Shown here in pieces: positions 1 through 6,423 of a DNA stretch of 8,688 nt. Each line of letters begins with the position of its first letter. Positions within the stretch are counted from its first letter, which is position 1. This DNA comes from Phycisphaerae bacterium. Lineage in GTDB: Bacteria; Planctomycetota; Phycisphaerae; Phycisphaerales; SM1A02. Below the pieces are notes generated by a model. It saw nothing but the letters and a program-made list of their open reading frames with translations, did not search any database and was not told the DNA's origin. Location of the stretch: NCBI GenBank assembly GCA_002862325.1, contig PKCT01000140.1:1-8688 (forward strand), written 5' to 3'. Position numbers and translations under genes: made by a program.

Positions 1-1752
1 GCTGGTCGCCTCGTCGAGGATCAGGATCCGGGGGTCGGCCAGGATCGCGCGGGCGATCGCCAGCCGCTGGCGCTGCCCTCCGGAAAGTCGGACGCCACGC
101 TCCCCGATCAGCGTGTCCAGGCCGTCGGGCATCTCCTCGATGAACTCCAGGGCGTTCGCGGCGGCGGCCGCCTCCACGATCCGCTCCTCGGAGACGCGTC
201 TCCGGCCGAAGGCGATGTTCTCCTTGATCGAACCGTCGAAGAGGAACACGTCCTGTTCCACGATGCCCAGCAGTCGTCGATAGTCCTCGAGTCGGATGTC
301 GCGGAGATCGCGTCCATCGAGACTAAGCGTTCCGGAGGTCGGATCGAAGAATCTCGCCACGAGATTGCAGAGGGTGGTCTTGCCCGCACCGGATGCGCCG
401 ACGAAGGCGACGAGCTCGCCGGGCTGGGCGGTGAAGCTGACCTCGTGGAGGACGGGGCGATCGGCGTTGGGGTAGTGGTACGACACCGAGTCGACCTCCA
501 GACGCCCCTCGACCGTGTCGGGCACGAGTCGCGTCGCCGCGCGGCGATCCGGCATCTCGGTGGGCTCCTCGAGCACGTCCAGGACGCGATCCAGACCCGC
601 GAGGTTGGTCTGAAGGCTGGTGGCACTCGAGGCGAGCGTCTGGATCGGGCCGAGGAGCAGGACCAGGTACGTCAGGAACATGACCAGGTCGCCGGTGGTG
701 ATGACCTGATCGACCACCTGGAATCCTCCGTAGAGCAGCAGTGCGGCGCTGGCGAGGGGGATGGCGAGCGCCCAGATCGTCTCGGTGATTCGCGACCACC
801 ACCAGACATGGATCTCCTGACGCGTCATGAGATGGTTGCCATGGGTGAAGCGACTGGCCTCGCTGCGACTTCGGCCGAACGCCCGCACCACCCGCATGCC
901 GCCGAACACCTCCGTGGCGTGCGCATCGATGCCGGACCTCTGGGCGCGGATGTCGCGATACAGCGGTCGTATCCGTCCGATCCAGGTGCGGTGGGTGATC
1001 CACACCATGGGAAGCATGCCGACCGCGCCGAGCAGCAGTCGCCAATCGGTGACCGCGAGAATGATGAGGCTCCCGACCAGTTGGATGATCGCTCGCCAGG
1101 GGTTGTACAGGAGTCCGAACACGAGGTCGGCGACGCCGCCCGCGTCCTCGCGCAGCAGGCTCGCGACGCCGCCCGCCCGCAGGTCGTTGATCCGGTGGAG
1201 GGGGAACCGGACCGTGTGCTCGAACACCCGCCTGCGGAGATCGACCGCGAGCGTGCGGGTCGCCTTGGTCGCCTGCCACCGGCCGGCGAGACTCACCGCC
1301 ACCGTCACGAGGGCCAGGACGATCAATCCGATCCCGATGGCGACCAGAAGACGCTTCGGGTCGTCGACGATGCCCCAGGATGCGGGAATGAATCTGGCGG
1401 CCTGAGGCGGCAGGGGGGTGCGGGTGAAGGCGTAGTCGATCGCGATCTTGGTCGCGGCGGGTGGCAGCAGGCCGAGGACGGTCGCGAGGGTGAGCGTCGC
1501 GAGCGAGAAGATCACGGGGCCTCGTCGCCGACCGAGCAGACCGAAGAAGGTTCTCAGCAGAATTCCAGCGCTGCGCGTGCGCTTCAGACTGCGGACCGAA
1601 CCGGCCCGGGTGACGGTGGTCCGCTCCTTCCGGGACTTCGACCGGCGAGCGTCCACCTTGTGGCGATAGGCCGCGAAGCGGCGGCTGCTCGCGCCACGGC
1701 GAAGGGCGGGATCGCGATCTTGCTCGATGTCGTATTCGCGTTCGGTGCTCAC
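1..1752 (-). CDS. ABC exporter, fused permease-ATPase (MsbA/MdlB-like), C-terminus outside window
   Basis: ATP-driven exporter half-transporter of the inner membrane, probably working as a dimer; substrate unknown (lipid, peptide or drug are all possible in this family). The visible 584 residues begin with an Arg/Lys-rich tail of about 75 residues. Hydrophobic segments follow near 78-100, 135-157, 215-237, 238-257, 325-345 and 352-372, matching a six-helix exporter domain. The ATPase domain starts near residue 415, with Walker A GASGAGKTT (452-460), Q-loop Gln500, signature LSGGQ (556-560) and Walker B ILILDE (576-581, catalytic Glu581). The window ends three residues later, so the D-loop and H-loop are not visible. 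The GTG start at 1752-1750 overlaps the stop of the upstream methyltransferase gene as GTGA, and GAGGGG (1769-1764) lies 11 bases before it, so translation is probably coupled. The next in-frame Met is residue 246, inside the membrane domain. The fold is certain; the cargo is not. Confidence 0.95.
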   Translation of the reverse strand, partial: MSTEREYDIEQDRDPALRRGASSRRFAAYRHKVDARRSKSRKERTTVTRAGSVRSLKRTRSAGILLRTFFGLLGRRRGPVIFSLATLTLATVLGLLPPAATKIAIDYAFTRTPLPPQAARFIPASWGIVDDPKRLLVAIGIGLIVLALVTVAVSLAGRWQATKATRTLAVDLRRRVFEHTVRFPLHRINDLRAGGVASLLREDAGGVADLVFGLLYNPWRAIIQLVGSLIILAVTDWRLLLGAVGMLPMVWITHRTWIGRIRPLYRDIRAQRSGIDAHATEVFGGMRVVRAFGRSRSEASRFTHGNHLMTRQEIHVWWWSRITETIWALAIPLASAALLLYGGFQVVDQVITTGDLVMFLTYLVLLLGPIQTLASSATSLQTNLAGLDRVLDVLEEPTEMPDRRAATRLVPDTVEGRLEVDSVSYHYPNADRPVLHEVSFTAQPGELVAFVGASGAGKTTLCNLVARFFDPTSGTLSLDGRDLRDIRLEDYRRLLGIVEQDVFLFDGSIKENIAFGRRRVSEERIVEAAAAANALEFIEEMPDGLDTLIGERGVRLSGGQRQRLAIARAILADPRILILDEATS

Positions 1753-2804
1753 GGTCTTCGAAACCCCTCGATGGAGAGTTCCACGCGCGAGCCGTCGGCC
1801 ACCCGACGACGAGCCCGAATCTCGGGGTTGCCGAGCTGGCCACAGGCGGCCATCACGTCGCGTCCCTTCGTGCCGCGTCGCTTAGTGAACTGACCATTGG
1901 CGATCGAACGCGCGATGAATTCGTCCACCGACGTCTCCTCGGGTGCGGGCCACGGGGAATCGCGACGCGGGTTGTAGGGGATGACGTTGAGCGAGCAACG
2001 CAGCGGGCGAAGATAGGAGCATACTTCGTCGCAGTGCTCGGGGCCGTCGTTGACTCCCGGGATCAGGACGTACTCCACGCAGATCGCCGACTTGGGTCGA
2101 CCGGGCCAGGCGAGCATCGCGTCCATCAGCTCGTCCATCGGCCAGGCGCGATCGACCGGCATGATCTCGGCCCGGATCCGATCGTTGGGGGCGTTGAGGC
2201 TCACCGCGAGGTTGAGGCGGTGGAAACCCGGTTCGGCGGCGAGTTCGCCGAGCCGTCGAATCCCCTCCGGGTTCCCCACGGTCGACACGCTGATGTTCGA
2301 GGCCGCGATGGCCGGTCCGTCGTGGTCGACGAGGACGCGGATCGCGGGGATCACCGCGTCGAGGTTGTCGGTCGGTTCGCCCATGCCCATGAACACGATG
2401 TTCTTGGGACGGTGGCCGAGTTGGTGGGTCGCCACGTGCCACTGGGCGACGATCTCGTCGACGGCGAGATGTCGGACGAGTCCCATCTGGGCCGTTTCGC
2501 AGAATCTGCAGCCCATCGCGCATCCGATCTGACTCGAGACGCAGAGCGTCCGCGTCAGCTCCCCGGTGCGTCGACGCATCGGGATGAGGACCGATTCGGT
2601 CTCGACGCCCCCGGGGAGGGACAGGGTGAACTTGATCGTCTCGCCCTCCACCTCGGTCCGTCCGATGGGGGGGAGCGTCGGCCCTTCGAATCGATCCGCC
2701 GTGCCGTCCCGGTGGAAGGCTCGATAGGCATCCACGGCTCTGCGCCCTTTCGGGTAGGTCTCACGGTGCGCGCCGCAGGTTCCGACGAATTCGGAGCTGG
2801 TCAT
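1749..2804 (-). CDS. rlmN: RlmN-family radical SAM rRNA adenine-C2 methyltransferase
   Basis: Predicted cytoplasmic [4Fe-4S] radical SAM enzyme that would methylate C2 of an adenine in 23S rRNA (A2503 in E. coli) and possibly tRNA. From the chosen ATG (351 residues), the cluster motif is CAMGCRFC with Cys95, Cys99 and Cys102. The RlmN-specific Cys is present in TLCVSSQ (Cys88), as is the C-terminal methyl-carrying Cys in AACGQL (Cys321). The SAM-binding GMGEP loop lies at 140-144, with NAPNDRIRAEI and an EYVLIPGVNDG segment downstream, all familiar from RlmN/Cfr. The N-terminal part before the cluster (about 87 residues) is short and unlike the standard RlmN accessory domain. An ATG at 2855 would add 17 residues, but they use AT-ending codons (TTA, CCT, AAT) unlike the body, so 2804 is preferred; neither start has a clear Shine-Dalgarno. 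It is first in an operon with the ABC exporter. The symbol reflects family, not proven target; Cfr-like specificity cannot be fully excluded. Confidence 0.9.
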   Translation of the reverse strand: MTSSEFVGTCGAHRETYPKGRRAVDAYRAFHRDGTADRFEGPTLPPIGRTEVEGETIKFTLSLPGGVETESVLIPMRRRTGELTRTLCVSSQIGCAMGCRFCETAQMGLVRHLAVDEIVAQWHVATHQLGHRPKNIVFMGMGEPTDNLDAVIPAIRVLVDHDGPAIAASNISVSTVGNPEGIRRLGELAAEPGFHRLNLAVSLNAPNDRIRAEIMPVDRAWPMDELMDAMLAWPGRPKSAICVEYVLIPGVNDGPEHCDEVCSYLRPLRCSLNVIPYNPRRDSPWPAPEETSVDEFIARSIANGQFTKRRGTKGRDVMAACGQLGNPEIRARRRVADGSRVELSIEGFRRP

Positions 2805-3008
2805 CCGGAGAGGATTCGGTCGCTTGCTAGGCGGTAAGGCGGGTGGGGAGAGCATGCGCAGGGTCTACCGATCGACCCCTCAGCGTATCAACCTGGGGGT
2901 TCCAGACACGTTCCAAGGGTCGATTCTTTGGGTAAGCGTCTATCATGTCGGGAGACACGGGCCAAGAGCGTCCGCGTCTCCCCCGAACCCGCACAGGACC
3001 CTCCTCAG
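2805..3008. promoter_or_regulatory. Divergent intergenic region with start signals for rlmN and the ferredoxin gene
   Basis: This 204-base gap separates two outward-reading genes and should carry promoters for both. On the plus strand TATCAT (2941-2946) matches five of six bases of a sigma-70 -10 box, but no good -35 lies 16-18 bases upstream. On the minus strand TTGGAA (2916-2911) resembles a weak -35 box without a convincing -10 at the right distance. The stretch looks non-coding in base composition. The boxes are guesses from consensus; planctomycete promoters are poorly matched by it. Confidence 0.35.
2995..2998 (+). promoter_or_regulatory. Ribosome binding site of the ferredoxin gene
   Basis: AGGA lies 10 bases before the ATG at 3009 and 16 before a second in-frame ATG at 3015. 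The spacing favours 3009. It also argues against the longer in-frame TTG start at 2928. Confidence 0.5.
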
Positions 3009-3407
3009 ATGCACATGAAGCACAGTGGCGAAGAGCACGGCCCACCGGTCGTTCCGGTCAAGTTCATTCTTGAAGACCCGGAGGGGCTCACGAGCACCGA
3101 GCAGGCCGAATGGGAGCTCATGGGTGGAGAGCGGGAGAACCTTCTCGAGCTCGCCGTCGAGCATGGCATCAACATCGAGCACGCGTGCGGTGGAGTCTGT
3201 GCCTGCTCGACCTGTCACGTCTACGTCGAGCAGGGGATGGATCAGGTGACCGAAAGCGACGAGGACGAGGAGGATCGGGTCGAGGAGGCGCCCGGACTTC
3301 AGATCAACAGTCGATTGGCGTGCCAGTGCAAGATCGTCGGCAAGGGACCGATCGTGGTTCGGGTCCCATCCTGGAATCGCAACGCGGTCAAGGAGGTGCC
3401 GCACTAG
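3009..3407 (+). CDS. Isc/adrenodoxin-type [2Fe-2S] ferredoxin
   Basis: Small soluble electron carrier of 132 residues. The motif CGGVCACSTCH gives Cys60, Cys66 and Cys69 (C-X5-C-X2-C), and the fourth ligand is Cys105 in RLACQC, 35 residues on. This is the same spacing as E. coli Isc ferredoxin (Fdx) and vertebrate adrenodoxin. The acidic segment after the cluster loop (ESDEDEEDRVEE, 82-93) corresponds to the partner-binding acidic helix of that group. Family members supply electrons for Fe-S cluster assembly or to P450s and other oxygenases. No isc gene is adjacent, so the partner cannot be named. The 37 residues before the fold (to about VKFILEDPEG) include a His-rich start (MHMKHSGEEHG), longer than in E. 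coli Fdx. There is no signal peptide, so it is cytoplasmic. The cytochrome gene starts 106 bases downstream on the same strand; co-transcription is possible but unproven. Confidence 0.93.
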   Translation: MHMKHSGEEHGPPVVPVKFILEDPEGLTSTEQAEWELMGGERENLLELAVEHGINIEHACGGVCACSTCHVYVEQGMDQVTESDEDEEDRVEEAPGLQINSRLACQCKIVGKGPIVVRVPSWNRNAVKEVPH

Positions 3408-3436
3408 ACCATTCTCTTCTTTCGCCTCCGACTCCG

Positions 3437-3470
3437 CATCGGCTCGAGTGGGGGCGTCGTCCCACCGATG
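3437..3470 (+). other. Possible interrupted hairpin in the leader of the cytochrome gene
   Basis: CATCG (3437-3441) can pair with CGATG (3466-3470), and GTGGG (3448-3452) with CCCAC (3461-3465), with a six-base bulge on the 5' side and an eight-base loop. It lies between the ferredoxin stop and the cytochrome start. No T-run follows, so it is not a classical terminator. It could be a weak attenuator or processing structure, or chance in GC-rich DNA. Confidence 0.25.
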
Positions 3471-3513
3471 TACAGAGGTCGGGCTGAGTCGTTCCGCCCC
3501 CGAAGTCCCCACC

Positions 3514-6423
3514 ATGAGCCAGACTGAGCGCACATCTCGATCTCGCGGGCCTCGGGGGCCGGTCGTGACCAAGACGCTGCGCTGGTGGTTGAGAGGTCTG
3601 CTGGCCCTCTTCGGTCTCCTCGTGATCGACAGTCTGTATCTCGTCTCGGTAGACCTCCAGGCCTGGTGGACGGGCATGCCGAAGGAGAACGGCGCCTACC
3701 TCTGGGCCTTCCTGGCGCACCTCATCCTCGGCCTCCTCTTCCTGGTGCCGTTCCTCGTGTATGGAATCGGCCACGCCCGGCGAGGGCGGCACCGAAAGAA
3801 CCGGCGCGCGGTGGCGGTCGGTTGGGCCCTGCTCTGGATCGGTGCGGCGCTGCTGGTGACCGGTCTCCTGCTGGTCCGGGTCGAGCTCGGTCCGGTTCGA
3901 CTCGGCATCGACGACCCGACGCTCCGAGGCGTGTTGTTCTGGGTGCACGGGCTGAGCCCCCTCGTGGCGATCTGGCTCTTCGTGCTCCATCGATTGGTTG
4001 GACCGAAGCTTCGCTGGCGTCGAAGCGTCCCGTGGTCGGTCGGCGGACTCGCCGCCGCGATCGTGGCGTTCGGCTTCTCGGTGAGCGCGGAACCGATCGA
4101 TCGCGATACGGACGGCATGGTGGCGGTCGCGACTTCCTCGATCGACGACTTCGCGCCGAGCCTCCTGGAGACCGCCCACGGCGGCACCGTTCCCAAGGAG
4201 CATCTGCTCGGAAACGACCACTGTCTGGCGTGCCACGCCGATGCGCACGCCCAGTGGACGAATTCGGTCCACGCCCAGTCCTCGTTCAACAATCCTCTCT
4301 ACGCCTTCAGCGTTCGGAACACCCGGCAGGCGATGATCGATCGCACCGGTTCGGTCGAGCCGAGTCGCTTCTGCGCCGGGTGTCACGATCCCGCCATCCT
4401 GATGACGGGAAGCTGGGAGGAGCCGCGGTGGACGGATCCCAGCCAGGCGGACGTCCTGGCCAAGGATGAACTCGGTTCGGCCAGCATCGGCTGCATCGTG
4501 TGCCACGGCATCGAAGACGTCTCCACCCTCGGGAACGCGAGCTACACGTTCCGAGATCCGCCTCGCTATCCCTTCGCCTTCAGCGATTCGCCGTTTCTCC
4601 AGTGGGTGAATCGCCAGCTCATCCTCGCGAAACCTGACTTCCATCGTCGGACCTTCCTCAAGCCGGTCCACAAGTCGGCGGAGTTCTGCGGGACGTGCCA
4701 CAAGGTGTTCCTTCCCGAGGTCCTGAACGGCTACAAGTGGCTTCCCGGCCAGAACCACTACGACACCTGGCGACTCTCCGGCGTGTCGGGCCGTGGGATC
4801 GGGTCCTGGTACTGGCCACCGAAGATCAGCGCCGACTGCAACGGCTGCCACATGCCGTTGGTGCCCAGCGACACCGTGGCCGCCAGGGTGCGGGACGACT
4901 CCGGCACCCCCACCGTCCACCATCATGGGTTCCACGCCGGCAATCCCGCACTCGCCGCGATCGATGTCTACATGGGCGAACGCACGCCCGAGACGCTGCA
5001 GGAGGTGCTCGACGCGTGTTCGCGGACGAATGAGAAGGCGACTCGACTCGACTTCGTCGGGCTCCGCGCAGAGGGGCGGGTTGACGGCGAGTTCAGGGGA
5101 CCGGTCGGTCTGGCCGACGTGTGGGTCGAGCCCGGTGAGACGGTCCTGCTCGAGACGATCGTCCGGACCCTGGGGCTGGGACATCCATTGACCCAGGGCA
5201 CGGCCGACTCCAACGAGGTCTGGCTGGACATCGAAGTCGGACTCCGGCCGAACGCCGACGCAGTCGTCGCGCCCGTGTCGCGGAGCGGCGGCATGGCGTC
5301 GGACGGGGCGGTGGATCCCTGGTCGAAGTTCCTCGACGTCTGGCTTCTCGATCGAGACGGACACCGCATCGAGCAGCGGAATCCGGAGGACATCTTCGTC
5401 CCCCTCTACAACCACCAGATCCCGCCTGGCGCGGCCGATCTGACCCACTATCGACTGGACGTCCCGCAGAATGCGACCGGAACGATCGTTGTCAAGGGGC
5501 GCCTCCGCTATCGAAAGTTCAACGCCGCGCTGATGCGACACGCGTTCGGGCCGGAGGAGGGTGAAGCCCTGCTGAAGGCGCTGCCGATCCTCGATCTCGC
5601 GGAGACCACCGTCATCCTTCCGATCGGCCGGGGCTCCGGCGAGGCGACGACGACGCTCAAGGCGCCGCCGTGGCAGCGTTGGAACGACTACGGCATCGGC
5701 CTGGTCCGGTCCGGGTCGGGTGGCGGAGTCGCCAAGGGGCAGCTCGCTCAGGCGATCGACGCGTTCGCCGAGGTCGAGGCGCTCGGTTTCGCCGACGGGG
5801 CCCTCAATCAGGGGCGAGCGATGATCATCGAAGGGCGGATCGACGACGCGGCCGAGGCGCTCGGTCGAGCCGCGGAGAATCCCGAGCTCAAGTGGCCATG
5901 GGCACTCGACTGGTACGCCGCCGCGGTCGCCCGCGAGAACGGCGATCTCGACGAGTCGGTCCGTCGCCTTCAGAGAATCATCGCCGCCAAGTATCCGGTC
6001 GCGGTCGAACGCGGGTACGACTTTTCGCGCGACGAACGAGTGTGGAACGAGTTGGCCACCGTCCAGTTCCAGCGGTCGCGGGGCGCTCGCGACGACGCGG
6101 CGGAGGCCGCCGCCATCGCGGACGCCGAGAAGGCGATCGATCGTTCACTGGCCCTGAACCCCCAAGTCGCCCAGTCCTGGTTCCTCGCTGCGCGGATCCG
6201 GGAAGCGGCGGGCGATTCCGATGCGGCCGCCGAGGCGCGCGGGCAGTTCGAACTGCTTCGTCCGGACGACAACGCGCGGGATCGGGCCATCCGGCTCGCA
6301 CGCAGTCGAAGCGAAGTCGCAGATCACGCGGCCGAGCCGGTGGCGATCTACGACCTCGCTCCGGTGGAGGACTCGAAGACGACGCGTTCGGTCGCGGCCT
6401 CCACCGAGGAGAAAGCTCGATGA
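3514..6423 (+). CDS. Membrane-anchored pentahaem c-type cytochrome with TPR-like C-terminus
   Basis: A 969-residue predicted inner-membrane electron-transfer protein. Five hydrophobic helices come first (about 23-47, 61-86, 99-121, 139-160, 173-190). Arg/Lys-rich loops at 87-98 and 160-172 put the following haem domain in the periplasm. Five CXXCH sites follow: CLACH (237), CAGCH (287), CIVCH (327), CGTCH (392) and CNGCH (442). Extra His residues near the haems (QWTNSVHA, QNHYDTW, a VHHHGFH run at 468-474) could be distal ligands. Residues about 530-705 look beta-rich and include GHPLTQGTADSNEVW, a segment type I associate with multihaem cytochromes. Residues about 725-925 are helical with TPR-like repeats. 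The layout resembles the cytochrome c554-like superfamily but is longer and carries a membrane domain. ATG 3514 is preferred over GTG 3448; no Shine-Dalgarno is visible before either. It overlaps the next gene as ATGA. Substrate and redox partner are unknown. Confidence 0.92.
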   Translation: MSQTERTSRSRGPRGPVVTKTLRWWLRGLLALFGLLVIDSLYLVSVDLQAWWTGMPKENGAYLWAFLAHLILGLLFLVPFLVYGIGHARRGRHRKNRRAVAVGWALLWIGAALLVTGLLLVRVELGPVRLGIDDPTLRGVLFWVHGLSPLVAIWLFVLHRLVGPKLRWRRSVPWSVGGLAAAIVAFGFSVSAEPIDRDTDGMVAVATSSIDDFAPSLLETAHGGTVPKEHLLGNDHCLACHADAHAQWTNSVHAQSSFNNPLYAFSVRNTRQAMIDRTGSVEPSRFCAGCHDPAILMTGSWEEPRWTDPSQADVLAKDELGSASIGCIVCHGIEDVSTLGNASYTFRDPPRYPFAFSDSPFLQWVNRQLILAKPDFHRRTFLKPVHKSAEFCGTCHKVFLPEVLNGYKWLPGQNHYDTWRLSGVSGRGIGSWYWPPKISADCNGCHMPLVPSDTVAARVRDDSGTPTVHHHGFHAGNPALAAIDVYMGERTPETLQEVLDACSRTNEKATRLDFVGLRAEGRVDGEFRGPVGLADVWVEPGETVLLETIVRTLGLGHPLTQGTADSNEVWLDIEVGLRPNADAVVAPVSRSGGMASDGAVDPWSKFLDVWLLDRDGHRIEQRNPEDIFVPLYNHQIPPGAADLTHYRLDVPQNATGTIVVKGRLRYRKFNAALMRHAFGPEEGEALLKALPILDLAETTVILPIGRGSGEATTTLKAPPWQRWNDYGIGLVRSGSGGGVAKGQLAQAIDAFAEVEALGFADGALNQGRAMIIEGRIDDAAEALGRAAENPELKWPWALDWYAAAVARENGDLDESVRRLQRIIAAKYPVAVERGYDFSRDERVWNELATVQFQRSRGARDDAAEAAAIADAEKAIDRSLALNPQVAQSWFLAARIREAAGDSDAAAEARGQFELLRPDDNARDRAIRLARSRSEVADHAAEPVAIYDLAPVEDSKTTRSVAASTEEKAR
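6407..6410 (+). promoter_or_regulatory. Ribosome binding site of the FG-GAP/ASPIC gene
   Basis: GGAG, within the last codons of the cytochrome gene, sits nine bases before the ATG at 6420. With the ATGA overlap it fixes this start and supports translational coupling. It also argues against extending the downstream reading frame back to 5670, which would run inside the cytochrome gene in another frame. Confidence 0.65.

Noticed and set aside
323..1893. Long open frames on both strands overlapping the ABC exporter
   Set aside because: The exporter frame has Walker A, Q-loop, signature and Walker B. The overlapping frames give low-complexity Arg/Pro/Gly-rich or acidic sequence with no domain.
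1749..2804. Reading the radical SAM gene as a Cfr antibiotic-resistance determinant
   Set aside because: Motifs fit the RlmN/Cfr superfamily, but nothing seen points to Cfr specificity and no mobile element is nearby. RlmN-like housekeeping function is the simpler call.
3437..3470. Hairpin after the ferredoxin gene as a rho-independent terminator
   Set aside because: The stem is interrupted by a six-base bulge and no T-run follows. It is kept only as a low-confidence structure.
3388..5541. Long minus-strand open frame (about 717 codons) opposite the cytochrome gene
   Set aside because: It lies antisense to a gene with five CXXCH sites and clear domains. Its translation is Arg/Asp/His-rich without recognisable motifs. 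Such shadows are expected in GC-rich DNA.
5670..6419. Extension of the FG-GAP/ASPIC frame 250 codons upstream
   Set aside because: This part overlaps the TPR-like region of the cytochrome in another frame and is Arg-rich nonsense. The ATG at 6420 with GGAG and ATGA overlap is the better start.
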